Below, one piece after another: positions 43,301 to 50,298 of a stretch of DNA of 64,000 nucleotides (the stretch's first letter is position 1; each line of letters starts with the position of its first letter). The position numbers were made by a program, and so were the translations under genes. Origin of the DNA: Crocinitomicaceae bacterium (GTDB lineage Bacteria > Bacteroidota > Bacteroidia > Flavobacteriales_D > Crocinitomicaceae); assembly GCA_017983465.1 (NCBI GenBank), contig JAGOBK010000001.1:310001-374000 (forward strand). The letters are read 5' to 3'. The notes below the pieces were generated by a model that made no database searches, was not told the DNA's origin, and saw only the letters and a program-made list of their open reading frames with translations.

Positions 43301-43834
43301 ACTCGTATTATCTACGTTTTCTAATCCCAAATTGGTTTTTGCTCCTAAAACGGTAGACGCATTTGTTCCACCATTTTCAATGGGAAGAATGCCGGAAATG
43401 TTATCCGCTGTATTGGCTGAAAAAGCATAAGGTACGGATTCGAATTTTTGATTGCTGATATCCACAAAATCCGAACATTGTCCGGCGATATCTAACGCAA
43501 CCTTCAAACTTTTTTGATCAACGCTCCAAGCGATTGTTGAAAAGGAAGATGCATATCCACTTGATTGCACTCCGTTTCCGATGACCAAATTCACCATTCC
43601 ATATTCATCTGTAGTCGTTGAAATCAACTCTTGGTATTCAACTTGAGAACTGGCATCAACAATAGAGAATTGTAAACAAACGCTCTTGTTGGCCATAGGA
43701 GCTGTTGCATTATTCACTCCTGGAATGGATTCTCCAGATGGATTGTAAATAATTGCCTGATAAGTAATTCCTTTCGTCTGAGCTGAAAGATTGACAGAAA
43801 CAAATAAAAGAAAAATAAAGTATAAATTTTTCAT
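37361..43834 (-). CDS. Giant repetitive surface protein with tail-fibre, YadA-head and Lcl-like modules
   Basis: 2157 residues. Signal peptide (ending VNLSAQ); N-terminal domain ~20-145 (KGITYQAIIYNPSGESIPG). Residues ~190-985 hold ten copies of an ~60-85-residue unit whose core is LYPTQNAVKTYVDA followed by NEAAIRAAAD and TNLATEVTNRTNADLLKE, strongly predicted coiled coil. Then phage-tail-fibre-like repeats (SPTFTGTPAAPTAAAGTNTT, QVATTEFVTGAI), GGTGATTAAGALTNLGAAP repeats, and YadA-head-like repeats (~1310-1415; SVAIG recurring). The last ~175 residues are an Lcl/DUF1566-like domain (WYLPNAYELTLFATQ, HWTSSERS). Probably a long trimeric fibre for attachment. No T9SS tail is visible. Codons are homogenised between repeats. 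Confidence 0.8.
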   Translation of the reverse strand: MKNLYFIFLLFVSVNLSAQTKGITYQAIIYNPSGESIPGVNNATAPMANKSVCLQFSIVDASSQVEYQELISTTTDEYGMVNLVIGNGVQSSGYASSFSTIAWSVDQKSLKVALDIAGQCSDFVDISNQKFESVPYAFSANTADNISGILPIENGGTNASTVLGAKTNLGLENVDNTSDLNKPISTATQAALDLKEDQVNKSTATTLGTSDVLYPTQNAVKTYVDAGTNNINTAIANEAAIRAAADATLTTNLATEVSNRINGDNTLTTNLATEVTNRINGDNTLTTNLATEILNRTNADVVLTNNLATEVTNRTNADLLKEDLANKSTATTLGTSDILYPTQNAVKTYVDVTSTSNTTAINNEAAIRAAADVVLTNNLATEVTNRTNADLLKENLANKSTATTLGTSNDLYPSQNAVKTYVDANAAANAAAVSNEAAIRAAADLVLTNNLATEVTDRTNADLLKENLSNKSTSVNLGLSDVEYPSQKAVKTYVDAASNSTNNALNNEAIIRAAADNNLTINLAAEVSSRTIGDNNLNAAVLTEVTTRENADLLKENLANKSTSTTLGTSNVLYPSQNAVKTYVDASALTINSTISNEASIRAAADLQLNTNLTSEINDREDADLLKEDLSNKSNNLLLDGTSTVKYPTVKTVKDYVDSNATMLSTDLTNESLARAAGDNTLTTNLVSEANNRINADLQKENLSNKSTATSLGTSDVLYPTQNAVKSYVDATVTVGNAGINNEAAIRAAADAVLTSNLATEITNRSNADLAKENLSNKSTATTLGTSNVLYPTQNAVKTYVDANTAAGTTGLNNEAAIRAAADVFLTNNLAAEAAARTAADASLSTDLATEVTNRTNADLLKENLSNKSTATTLGTSDVLYPTQNAVKTYVDANTAAGTTGLNNEAAIRAAADVVLTNNLAAEAAARTAADATLTTDLATEVTNRTNADLLKENLTNKSTATALGTSDVLYPTQNAVKTYVDAQVAMANIADADATTKGKLQLAGDLAGTAAAPTVPGLALKAPISSPTFTGTPAAPTAAAGTNTTQVATTEFVTGAIATATIPDATTTAKGKIQLAGDLAGTAAAPTVPGLALKAPIASPTFTGTVTSPIYASTPQALTDGTTISWNPTNGLNASVTLGGNRTLSFASLPAVGSYGTLIVTQDGTGNRTITLPSTSNKVLGSASTTTIALSTAPNAKDILNFYYDGTNCYWNIGQGYGTAAAAVVTNLSTGIAGTLPVANGGSGTTTLTGIVKGNGTSAMTAAVAGTDYVIPSGSITGNAGNVTGTVAIANGGTGQTTVDGVKGILGLNTNKVAIGASSGTTNQGTGAVGIGNGTGQTNQGSQSVAIGYVAGNSNQGANSVAIGSNAAQSGQGTQSVAIGIAANSSANNSTALGGYASAGHTNATALGFQAVTTANNTIQLGADGVSVAGSTAITNVKTSGTLTAGTVTYPNTHGSSGQVLSTTGSGTLTWVAPSASSLSGTVAVANGGTGATTATGALTNLGAAPIASPTFTGTPAAPTAAAGTNTTQVATTEFVTGAIATATIPDATTTAKGKIQLAGDLSGTAALPVVAANAITTSKILDANVTDAKIATVSGSKVTGNITGSAANVTGTVAVANGGTGATTAAGALTNLGAAPIASPTFTGTVTSPIYASTPQALTDGTTISWNPTNGLNASVTLGGNRTLSFASLPAVGSYGTLIVTQDATGNRTITLPSTSNKVLGSASTTTIALSTAPNAKDILNFYYDGTNCYWNIGQGYGTAATAASTNLTSSVSGTLPIANGGTGATTKTSAFDALSPMTTSGDIIYGGLNGTGTRLSMGSNGSILTMENNLPTWNTSIKATAGSSYNAPVGFSFIGGDWARNTGMFSDNPDAGGSATLKFRIATSNSTANSYLEINPSKVSVLPTTASTSKTTGALTVAGGLGVDGNIYTNNLNASGTLTAGTVTYPNTHNSTAGQVLTTNASGFASWTTPSGSAHYIGESYGGGIVFYTWDNGAHGLIGADTELKNGQAMTWGGGSNSYVGTTSFSGVLGGKLNTQRILNVIPVPTYGNGDPQTGQRAAAFYAATYLNSPVVVNGVTTTPQFSDWYLPNAYELTLFATQSALFPNCNFATHDHWTSSERSDYAGLAYALGANSNTYIYQTSKSSTIYVVAIRSF
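38551..38927 (-). repeat. Internal 377-bp duplication within the giant gene, copy A
   Basis: Aligns without gaps to 40174-40550 (offset 1623 bp), differing at only a couple of dozen positions by my alignment, nearly all silent. It encodes the block with TGTVTSPIYASTPQALTDG and DILNFYYDGTNCYWNIGQ. Confidence 0.85.
40174..40550 (-). repeat. Internal 377-bp duplication within the giant gene, copy B
   Basis: Partner of 38551-38927; identical in protein except for scattered positions such as QDGTGN against QDATGN. Between the copies lies the YadA-head block. Confidence 0.85.
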
Positions 43835-43836
43835 AA

Positions 43837-43844
43837 CAAAGGTA
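43837..43844 (-). promoter_or_regulatory. Possible internal -7 box (TACCTTTG) before the giant gene
   Basis: Minus-strand TACCTTTG 2 bp before the giant gene's ATG. No TTG at -33. It could allow independent transcription or be chance. Confidence 0.35.
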
Positions 43845-43854
43845 CTTGAGTAGA

Positions 43855-44469
43855 TTATTGGATATTAAAGTGGATGCCGAAAATAAGTTGGTTAGTGGTG
43901 ATCGATAATTTCTCGGCCGAATCATTCATCGGGAAAAAGGTTTTATTCAGACCATAACCGAAGCTCAAAAAACCGAGATCCGTGATACTGTAAGTCATCT
44001 GCAACCTCGTGTACGGTGAAAGACTGATTCCCGAAAATTCCTTTTGTTTGATTAAATCGAAATAGTTTCCGTTAATTTCTTGACGTCCGTAAATGATGGT
44101 CGCTATGTTTAGTCCACCAGTTAGTCTCACTTGGACATTTCCAAAAAGCGAAATAGAATAATCCACGGAATTGTGAATACCTAGATGCTTGGTATTCCAA
44201 CGGTAAGAATTATTCATTGATCCAGCAACAGCATTGTACTCATTTAAATTGACACCAACGTTGTAATGTATGTGTTCTGATTTTAGCTGCTTGGAGAATC
44301 CCATTTCATGGGTCGTTCCAGTGCCACTTTTCAACTCTGTGGACATAGAATTTGGTGCACTTTTAAATTGATAAGAGGAGAAATTACTTCCCATTAAAAA
44401 ATAAACACCTTGTGCATTTGTGTTCCATAGAACATTAAAAATGAACAAAAACTGAATTAATCTTCTCAT
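43855..44469 (-). CDS. Hypothetical outer-membrane beta-barrel protein
   Basis: 204 residues with signal peptide MRRLIQFLFIFNVLWNTNAQ. Alternating hydrophobic strands of porin type follow (KHLGIHNSVDYSISLFGNVQ, VRLTGGLNIATIIYG, LGFLSFGYGLNKTFF), with an aromatic-containing C-terminus (LIFGIHFNIQ). This is an 8-stranded-barrel size. No specific family recognised. It overlaps the T9SS-sorted gene upstream by 4 bp and lies 20 bp before the giant fibre gene, so it may form part of its anchoring or display apparatus. Confidence 0.65.
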   Translation of the reverse strand: MRRLIQFLFIFNVLWNTNAQGVYFLMGSNFSSYQFKSAPNSMSTELKSGTGTTHEMGFSKQLKSEHIHYNVGVNLNEYNAVAGSMNNSYRWNTKHLGIHNSVDYSISLFGNVQVRLTGGLNIATIIYGRQEINGNYFDLIKQKEFSGISLSPYTRLQMTYSITDLGFLSFGYGLNKTFFPMNDSAEKLSITTNQLIFGIHFNIQ

Positions 44470-44951
44470 TTCGATTTAAGTAAATTAGTGGTATAATTAA
44501 AATTCTTTGCCTGAAGTTTTAGGATGTATGCCCCTTCAGGAAGGGACGACGGTGTTTCTATACTGATCAAGTTATTCATCATGGATTTTTCCATCGTATA
44601 AAGCAATCTACCCATGGCATCGTACAAATAAATTTGAACCAATCCATCAATGGTTGCGGAAAATTGAAGGTTCACTTTAGAAACAAAAGGATTCGGATAA
44701 CAAGAAACTTGAATACTTGGTGAATTGACAAATGTCTTTTGAGAAAAGCCTCCTTGTATAAATCCTTGTCCAACGGAAAATTGACTTCCAGAATACTTGC
44801 CAATGACGCTTTGTTGTCCGACAGACTGCTTCATTACTACACCATTTGACGCATGAACATTTCCACCTTGAGCGGATGTCATTTGGTGATGTACACTTTG
44901 TGCAAAAATGGAAAAAGTGGACATCAAGAATAAAACAAAACAGTATTTCAC
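44466..44951 (-). CDS. Small T9SS-sorted secreted protein
   Basis: 161 residues: signal peptide (MKYCFVLFLMSTFSIFAQS), a short ~60-residue segment (SVGQQSVIGKYSGSQFSVGQ), and a type A sorting domain covering the last ~85 residues (SCYPNPFVSKVNLQFS, MGRLLYTM, LPEGAYILKLQ). Little is left besides the sorting domain, a pattern found beside larger surface proteins. First gene of the four-gene surface operon. Confidence 0.8.
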   Translation of the reverse strand: MKYCFVLFLMSTFSIFAQSVHHQMTSAQGGNVHASNGVVMKQSVGQQSVIGKYSGSQFSVGQGFIQGGFSQKTFVNSPSIQVSCYPNPFVSKVNLQFSATIDGLVQIYLYDAMGRLLYTMEKSMMNNLISIETPSSLPEGAYILKLQAKNFNYTTNLLKSK

Positions 44952-45188
44952 GACACTTATTTTTTGATTTCTAACACCGCAATATTACGTGGAGAAAAAT
45001 CATAAAATTAAGTTTGACCCTATTTTTAGAGTGTATTAATAACAATTTTTAAGCTTTCGATAGGTACTTCTTGTTTTAATTACAATAAGCAATAACTACT
45101 TTTACACATATTAATATGTCCAAATAAAATATAATTAGGACCATATGAAATATGAATGAAACCAAATAAATGGTAGATAGAAAAAAGT

Positions 45189-46361
45189 ATGAAAACACTC
45201 ATTGATTTAACCTTTATTTTAAATGGTGCTCTTGGTATCATTTGCACTATTTTAATATTGATATCAATTAAGTCCAACCGAAATGTTAATATTTATTTGG
45301 CGATCATGACCTTAGGTGCAGCGATTAGATTCATCTCACGAGGCTATTTAGAACTAACCGATCAAGTTCAATATATTGCGGACTTCTCTAAAAGCATAGC
45401 TTTTGTATTCAGCTTTGCCTTCCCCTGTTTGTATTTTAAACATTTGGTTTTTCCGAAATTACGGTTTGAATATAAAAGTCTTCTTCACTTTATTTTACCA
45501 ACAATCTTAATTGTCGAGAACAACCTTCATCTCATTGAAAATTTAATTGAAGTAGAATTGAATGGTGTCATTACCTTTTTGCTGGTTGCTCAAGCTATTT
45601 ATTACTTTACATTCGTTTATTTGTTATTGCACAAACACATTTGGAAAAAACCAGGTCAACTAGAAATGGAAACGGAACAAACGATTATATTGAAAAAATG
45701 GACCATTGTACTTTTTATCACCTTTACAATTATGTTAGTTCGACTATTGAGCGCGTTGTTTTTTATGCAAAACAAGGAGTATATTTCCGATAACTATTTT
45801 GTTTGGATAAATTCCGCCGCCTGGTTCGTTGTTTTTATGATGATTCTAACTTCACCATCTATTTTAAATGGGTACATTTCGGAAATTTCAAAGGTTGCCA
45901 ATGCAGTAGAATTCCAAACTAAACAGACCTCCAATTGGAGAACAAAGCCAACAGCGGAAATATCGAACGCTCAAGATTTGCAGTTGAGTATAAAATTGAA
46001 CCTTCGACTCGAAGAATACTTTGTTAAAATTGATGAGCACATTGAAAAAGAAAACAACTTCCTAGATCCAGGATTTACCATTGAAGATCTCGCGAATAAA
46101 TTGATGATGCCGAAAAGTCATTTGAACTTTTTATTTAAATACCATTCAGAAACATCCTTTTCAGATTTTAAGAAGGTTGTTCGGATTAAGAAGGCCCTAG
46201 AATTAATTGAAGCGGGATATTTGAAAACGAATACGTTCGAATCCCTCTCCATAAAAGTTGGATTTAGTACGTATAATACCTTTTACACGAGCTTTAAAGA
46301 AGTTACAGGACTAGCACCGCAGAAATTCATTGATTCTAATTTAAATCTTATTCCAGCTTAG
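45189..46361 (+). CDS. AraC-family regulator with N-terminal membrane domain
   Basis: 390 residues. The first ~230 residues hold about seven hydrophobic segments (LTFILNGALGIICTILILIS, FVFSFAFPCLYF, VITFLLVAQAIYYFTFVYLL, KWTIVLFITFTIMLVRLLSA, FVWINSAAWFVVFMMIL). Residues ~285-385 are an AraC double helix-turn-helix (FTIEDLANKLMMPKSHLNFL, SLSIKVGFSTYNTFYTSFKE, VTGLAPQKF). Such membrane-bound AraC proteins sense a signal at the membrane. It diverges from the surface operon, whose first gene begins 237 bp away; it may regulate that operon. An array of short repeats starts two bases after its stop. Confidence 0.85.
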   Translation: MKTLIDLTFILNGALGIICTILILISIKSNRNVNIYLAIMTLGAAIRFISRGYLELTDQVQYIADFSKSIAFVFSFAFPCLYFKHLVFPKLRFEYKSLLHFILPTILIVENNLHLIENLIEVELNGVITFLLVAQAIYYFTFVYLLLHKHIWKKPGQLEMETEQTIILKKWTIVLFITFTIMLVRLLSALFFMQNKEYISDNYFVWINSAAWFVVFMMILTSPSILNGYISEISKVANAVEFQTKQTSNWRTKPTAEISNAQDLQLSIKLNLRLEEYFVKIDEHIEKENNFLDPGFTIEDLANKLMMPKSHLNFLFKYHSETSFSDFKKVVRIKKALELIEAGYLKTNTFESLSIKVGFSTYNTFYTSFKEVTGLAPQKFIDSNLNLIPA

Positions 46362-46362
46362 G

Positions 46363-46494
46363 TAATGTGCTTCCGCTGAGGCGGGGTGCTAATGGACTAA
46401 TGGACTAATTTGCTAATGTTTTAATGTGCTAATGGACTAATTTGCTAATGTTTTAATGTGCTAATGTGCCAATGAACTAATTTGCTAATTGTCC
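46363..46494 (+). repeat. Dispersed TAATGTGCTAATGGAC-type repeat array after the AraC gene
   Basis: About 130 bp of TAATGTGC, TAATTTGC, TAATGGAC and TAATGTTT octamers in mixed order, starting one base after the stop. It includes a GC hairpin CCGC-TGAG-GCGG early on. Same family as 36321-36416. Confidence 0.85.
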
Positions 46495-46499
46495 AAGGG

Positions 46500-47033
46500 T
46501 TATTTCATCCATTTTAAGTTTCTAGAGTAGAGATACACCCAGATTCCACCATAAAGAATATTTAAGACGATGACAAAGGTTGGAACATCGTTTGGTGCCG
46601 TGAAGAAATAACTTTGAACGACATACAAAAAGCAGTAAGCAATGTAGAAATGGAATCCAAGTTTTTTACCTGTGAACATAAGGTAAACGGCAACGAGTGC
46701 AAAGATGGAAACCAACAAAATCAAGGTGTTATACATAGAAAAATTCGCATACATGTTGTCCGACATGATTTCCATTTTTGTCAAAACTTCTGACCAATAA
46801 GACATATCTACCTTTTCACTTTGTGCTAAGGTCTCTAATTGCTCTTGAGAATTGGCGAATTGTAGTTTAGCCGCTTCTAACTCGTCAGGACTAGGCTTTC
46901 CACTGATGGCACCAAAAAAGGATGTCAATACCGACAATCCTAGGTTTACAAAAGAAAGAATTGAAATTACCAACAAGAATTTGGGACGTTTTTCAATCAC
47001 TTGCCCTTCATTCACTTCATTTAACTCTTCCAT
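46500..47033 (-). CDS. Hypothetical four-helix membrane protein
   Basis: 177 residues. Four hydrophobic segments: FLLVISILSFVNLGLSVLTS (~19-38), YNTLILLVSIFALVAVYLMF (~101-120), FHFYIAYCFLYVVQSYFF (~127-144) and FVIVLNILYGGIWVYLYS (~152-169). Between the first and second is a ~60-residue acidic helical stretch. No family recognised beyond a general small inner-membrane protein. Overlaps the 3' end of hutH by 13 bp, so it is expressed with it. Confidence 0.6.
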   Translation of the reverse strand: MEELNEVNEGQVIEKRPKFLLVISILSFVNLGLSVLTSFFGAISGKPSPDELEAAKLQFANSQEQLETLAQSEKVDMSYWSEVLTKMEIMSDNMYANFSMYNTLILLVSIFALVAVYLMFTGKKLGFHFYIAYCFLYVVQSYFFTAPNDVPTFVIVLNILYGGIWVYLYSRNLKWMK

Positions 47034-48520
47034 TCAATCCAATTTTTTGTAACAAAATTTCGTGCAGTTTTCATGTCTATCGACAAGTAACGATCCTCTG
47101 ATAAGAAAGGAACTTCCGCACGAAAGGCGCTGTGTATTTTTTCGATTTGATCTGCACTTTTTAATGGACGTCTAAATTCTAGTCCTTGCGCAGCATGCAT
47201 TAATTCAATTCCCAATATTGTTTGACAATTTTGGATGACACGGTAAAGTTTTGTTGCGGCGTTAGCCCCCATACTCACATGGTCTTCTTGTCCATTGCTT
47301 GAATCAATCGTATCAACAGATGCTGGCGTACATAATTGCTTGTTTTGACTGACAATCGATGCACAGGTATATTGAGAAATCATCATTCCAGAGTTCAAAC
47401 CTGGATTCGCGACTAAAAACGCTGGCAATCCACGTGTGCCGGAAATAAGTTTGTACACACGTCGCTCAGAAATACTTCCCATTTCTGCCATTGCGATCGC
47501 TAGAAAGTCCATGATTAACGCTAAGGGTTGACCGTGGAAATTTCCCGCAGATACTACTTCATCCGTCTCAGGAAAAACAGTCGGATTATCCGTAACCGCA
47601 TTCATTTCGCGCTCCACAATTCGTGCGCAATGATCGATCGTATCTTTCGTAGCTCCATGAACTTGTGGCATACAACGGAATGAATATGGATCCTGTACGT
47701 GTTTCTTTTCTTGTGCAATAATCTCACTGGTGGACATCAATTCACGCATGGCTTCTGCCAATTGAATTTGTCCATGCTGATTGCGAATCGCATTGACATT
47801 CGCTTGAAAGGGATTTAATCTTCCGTCATATGCATCCAAGGACATTCCAGCCACAAGAATCCATTTGTTCCACATATCTTGCGATTTTTTCACTGCGTAA
47901 CTTGCGTATGCGGACATGAACTGTGTTCCGTTCAATAACGCCAATCCTTCTTTGGATTGAAGTACAATCGGTTTCAAGTCAAACTTCGCATTGATTTCCG
48001 CACCGGAATAACGTTTGCCATGGTAACTCACTTCTCCCTCTCCCAACAATGGCAAGCACAAATGAGCCAATGGAGCTAAATCCCCAGAAGCACCAAGACT
48101 ACCTTGCTGATAAACAACTGGATAGATTCCTTCGTTGTAGAAAAATAACAAGCGTTCCACTGTTTCTAATTGTACACCTGAATTTCCTTTGGATAACCCA
48201 AGTACTTTTAAGAACAGCATGCGTTTCACGATTTCCTCTGGTACTTCCTCCCCTGTTCCACAGGCATGAGAAAGTACTAAATTTCGTTGTAAAGCTTCCA
48301 AATCATTAGATGAAATAGCAGTATCACACAAGGAGCCAAATCCCGTGTTGATTCCATAAATTAACTTATCGGAATCCTGCATTTTTTGATCTAAATATGC
48401 ACGACAAGCTAAAACAGCATCCGTAGCATCTTTAGATAAGCTTAACTTTAAGTTATCATTTATAATTTGTTCGAATTCAAATAGTTCGATGTAATTTAAA
48501 TGAATAGTATATTCTGACAT
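47021..48520 (-). CDS. hutH: Histidine ammonia-lyase
   Basis: 499 residues. It deaminates L-histidine to urocanate using the MIO prosthetic group made from Ala-Ser-Gly; here the triad is in GSLGASGDLAPLAHLCLPLL (~142-161). IYGINTGFGSL (~55), NGTQFMSAYASYAV, SFRCMPQVHG, and NFHGQPLALIMDFLAIAMAE are also HAL-typical. Phe/Tyr lyases have similar motifs, but the HAL assignment is preferred for the MPQVHG stretch. No hutU, hutI or hutG lies adjacent in the window. Confidence 0.87.
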   Translation of the reverse strand: MSEYTIHLNYIELFEFEQIINDNLKLSLSKDATDAVLACRAYLDQKMQDSDKLIYGINTGFGSLCDTAISSNDLEALQRNLVLSHACGTGEEVPEEIVKRMLFLKVLGLSKGNSGVQLETVERLLFFYNEGIYPVVYQQGSLGASGDLAPLAHLCLPLLGEGEVSYHGKRYSGAEINAKFDLKPIVLQSKEGLALLNGTQFMSAYASYAVKKSQDMWNKWILVAGMSLDAYDGRLNPFQANVNAIRNQHGQIQLAEAMRELMSTSEIIAQEKKHVQDPYSFRCMPQVHGATKDTIDHCARIVEREMNAVTDNPTVFPETDEVVSAGNFHGQPLALIMDFLAIAMAEMGSISERRVYKLISGTRGLPAFLVANPGLNSGMMISQYTCASIVSQNKQLCTPASVDTIDSSNGQEDHVSMGANAATKLYRVIQNCQTILGIELMHAAQGLEFRRPLKSADQIEKIHSAFRAEVPFLSEDRYLSIDMKTARNFVTKNWIEWKS

Positions 48521-48527
48521 AAGATTG

Positions 48528-49499
48528 TTATTTTCGGAGCATTTGCGCGAAGTCTTTCGCGAAATACGTTAAGATTCCATCTGCACCAGCACGACGAATA
48601 CTCAAGAGCATTTCGTAAACAGCAAGGTCGTAATTTAACCAACCATTTTGAGCTGCAGCGTGAACCATTGCACATTCACCGCTCACATTGTATGCCGTGA
48701 TTGGAATTGGGAATTGTTCTTTTAGTACATGAATGATGTCCAGGTAACATAGCGCCGGTTTCACCATCATCATGTCCGCGCCTTCTTCGAAGTCTAATTG
48801 AGCCTCTAAAAGAGCTTCACGTCGATTGGCTGGATTCATTTGATACGTTTTCTTGTCACCTGATTTTGGAGCAGAATTCAAAGCATCACGAAATGGACCA
48901 TAGAATGCACTTGCGTATTTCGCTGTGTAAGACATAATGCTCACATCCGTAAATCCTGCGCCATCGAGCGCTTCACGAATCACACCTATACGTCCATCCA
49001 TCATATCCGAGGGACCAATGATGTCTACTCCAGCCTGCGCTTGCGCAACAGACATTTTAGCTAAAATCGGTAAGGTTTCGTCGTTGACAATCTTTCCATC
49101 AATGACAAGTCCATCGTGTCCATCAGAAGAGTAAGGATCCATGGCCACATCACTCATCACAACAGATTCCGGGAATCGTGCTTTGATTTGACGAATAGCT
49201 TCTAAATAGAAATTATCACTTGCATAACTGTAACTTGCGACTTGATCTTTTAACGATTCATCCACCGCTGGAAAGATGTCGAAGGTATGAATCCCAAGAT
49301 TCATGCATTCTTCAATTTCCGGTAATAGTTTATCTATTGACCAGCGAAAATTATTCGGTAAAGAAGAAACTTCCTCTTTGATATTTTTTCCATCCTTCAA
49401 AAAGATGGGGTAAATCAAGTTTTCGACACCTAGTTTCGTTTCTTCCACCATGTGGCGAATGGCACTACTTTTTCGGTTGCGTCTTGGACGAATATTCAT
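48528..49499 (-). CDS. hemB: Delta-aminolevulinic acid dehydratase (porphobilinogen synthase)
   Basis: 323 residues. It condenses two 5-aminolevulinate molecules to porphobilinogen in heme synthesis. Both Schiff-base lysines are visible: SYTAKYASAFYGPFRDA and MMMVKPALCYLDII. The metal-binding loop reads DVAMDPYSSDGHDGLV, with Asp where zinc enzymes have Cys (DVCLCPYTSHGHCG), so this is the Mg/K-type rather than Zn-type enzyme. It lies 7 bp from hutH and 4 bp from fabG, in one leftward run. Confidence 0.95.
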   Translation of the reverse strand: MNIRPRRNRKSSAIRHMVEETKLGVENLIYPIFLKDGKNIKEEVSSLPNNFRWSIDKLLPEIEECMNLGIHTFDIFPAVDESLKDQVASYSYASDNFYLEAIRQIKARFPESVVMSDVAMDPYSSDGHDGLVIDGKIVNDETLPILAKMSVAQAQAGVDIIGPSDMMDGRIGVIREALDGAGFTDVSIMSYTAKYASAFYGPFRDALNSAPKSGDKKTYQMNPANRREALLEAQLDFEEGADMMMVKPALCYLDIIHVLKEQFPIPITAYNVSGECAMVHAAAQNGWLNYDLAVYEMLLSIRRAGADGILTYFAKDFAQMLRK

Positions 49500-49503
49500 A
49501 GGA

Positions 49504-50250
49504 TTACATTAACATTCCACCACAAACGTGTAGTGTTTGACCAGTGATGTATGCCGACATATCAGAAGCAAGGAAAACCGTTGCATTCGCTACATCAATT
49601 GGTTGTCCACCGCGTTTCAACGGAATACCATTTCTCCAACCTTGTACCACTTCTGGATTCAAAGCATCTGTCATTTCTGTTTCAATGAATCCTGGAGCAA
49701 TCGCATTACAACGGATGTTACGAGAACCTAACTCAGCTGCAATTGATTTCGTGAATCCAATCAATCCTGCTTTTGAAGCTGCATAGTTTGCTTGTCCAGC
49801 ATTTCCTTTCACACCAACTACAGAAGACATATTGATAATAGATCCACTACGTGCTTTCAACATTGGTTTTTGAACTGCTTTCGTTAAATTGAAGGCTGAT
49901 TTCAAGTTTGTATTGATCACTTCGTCCCATTGTTCTTCGGTCATACGCATCAACAAGGTATCACGTGTGATTCCAGCGTTGTTCACTAAAACATCCACTG
50001 TTCCGAATTCCGCAACGACATCATCCACTAATTGTTGTGCTTGATCAAAATTAGAAGCATCCGAACGGAAACCTTTTGCTTTTCCACCGTTTGCTGTCAA
50101 CTCAGCTTCTAAAGCACGCGCTTTTTCTTCTGACGACAAGTAAGTAAAGGCAACTGTTGCACCTTGACGAACACATTCTTCTGCAATTGCTTTCCCGATT
50201 CCACGAGAAGCACCTGTAATTAACACAATTTTATTAGCTAGTAATCCCAT
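49504..50250 (-). CDS. fabG: 3-oxoacyl-[ACP] reductase FabG
   Basis: 248 residues from ATG 50250; an in-frame ATG at 50268 would lie inside the promoter. It reduces beta-ketoacyl-ACP with NADPH in fatty acid synthesis. GASRGIGKAIAEEC at ~13-26 binds the cofactor, NNAGITRDTLLMRMTEEQW follows, and the catalytic Ser-Tyr-Lys are in IINMSSVVGVKGNAGQANYA and ASKAGLIGFTKS. The end (FLASDMSAYITGQTLHVCGG) is FabG-typical. Confidence 0.93.
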   Translation of the reverse strand: MGLLANKIVLITGASRGIGKAIAEECVRQGATVAFTYLSSEEKARALEAELTANGGKAKGFRSDASNFDQAQQLVDDVVAEFGTVDVLVNNAGITRDTLLMRMTEEQWDEVINTNLKSAFNLTKAVQKPMLKARSGSIINMSSVVGVKGNAGQANYAASKAGLIGFTKSIAAELGSRNIRCNAIAPGFIETEMTDALNPEVVQGWRNGIPLKRGGQPIDVANATVFLASDMSAYITGQTLHVCGGMLM

Positions 50251-50265
50251 ATTATTTATTTTAAT

Positions 50266-50273
50266 CAAAGATA
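50266..50273 (-). promoter_or_regulatory. -7 promoter box (TATCTTTG) for fabG-hemB-hutH
   Basis: Minus-strand exact TAnnTTTG, 15 bp upstream of the fabG ATG at 50250. It overlaps the alternative ATG 50268, ruling that start out. Confidence 0.6.
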
Positions 50274-50298
50274 TAAATTCCTTACAAACTGAATTCGC

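Noticed and set aside
45080..45277. 65-codon frame opposite the AraC gene start
   Set aside because: A/T-rich overlap with the well-supported AraC reading frame and its promoter; no signal or family.
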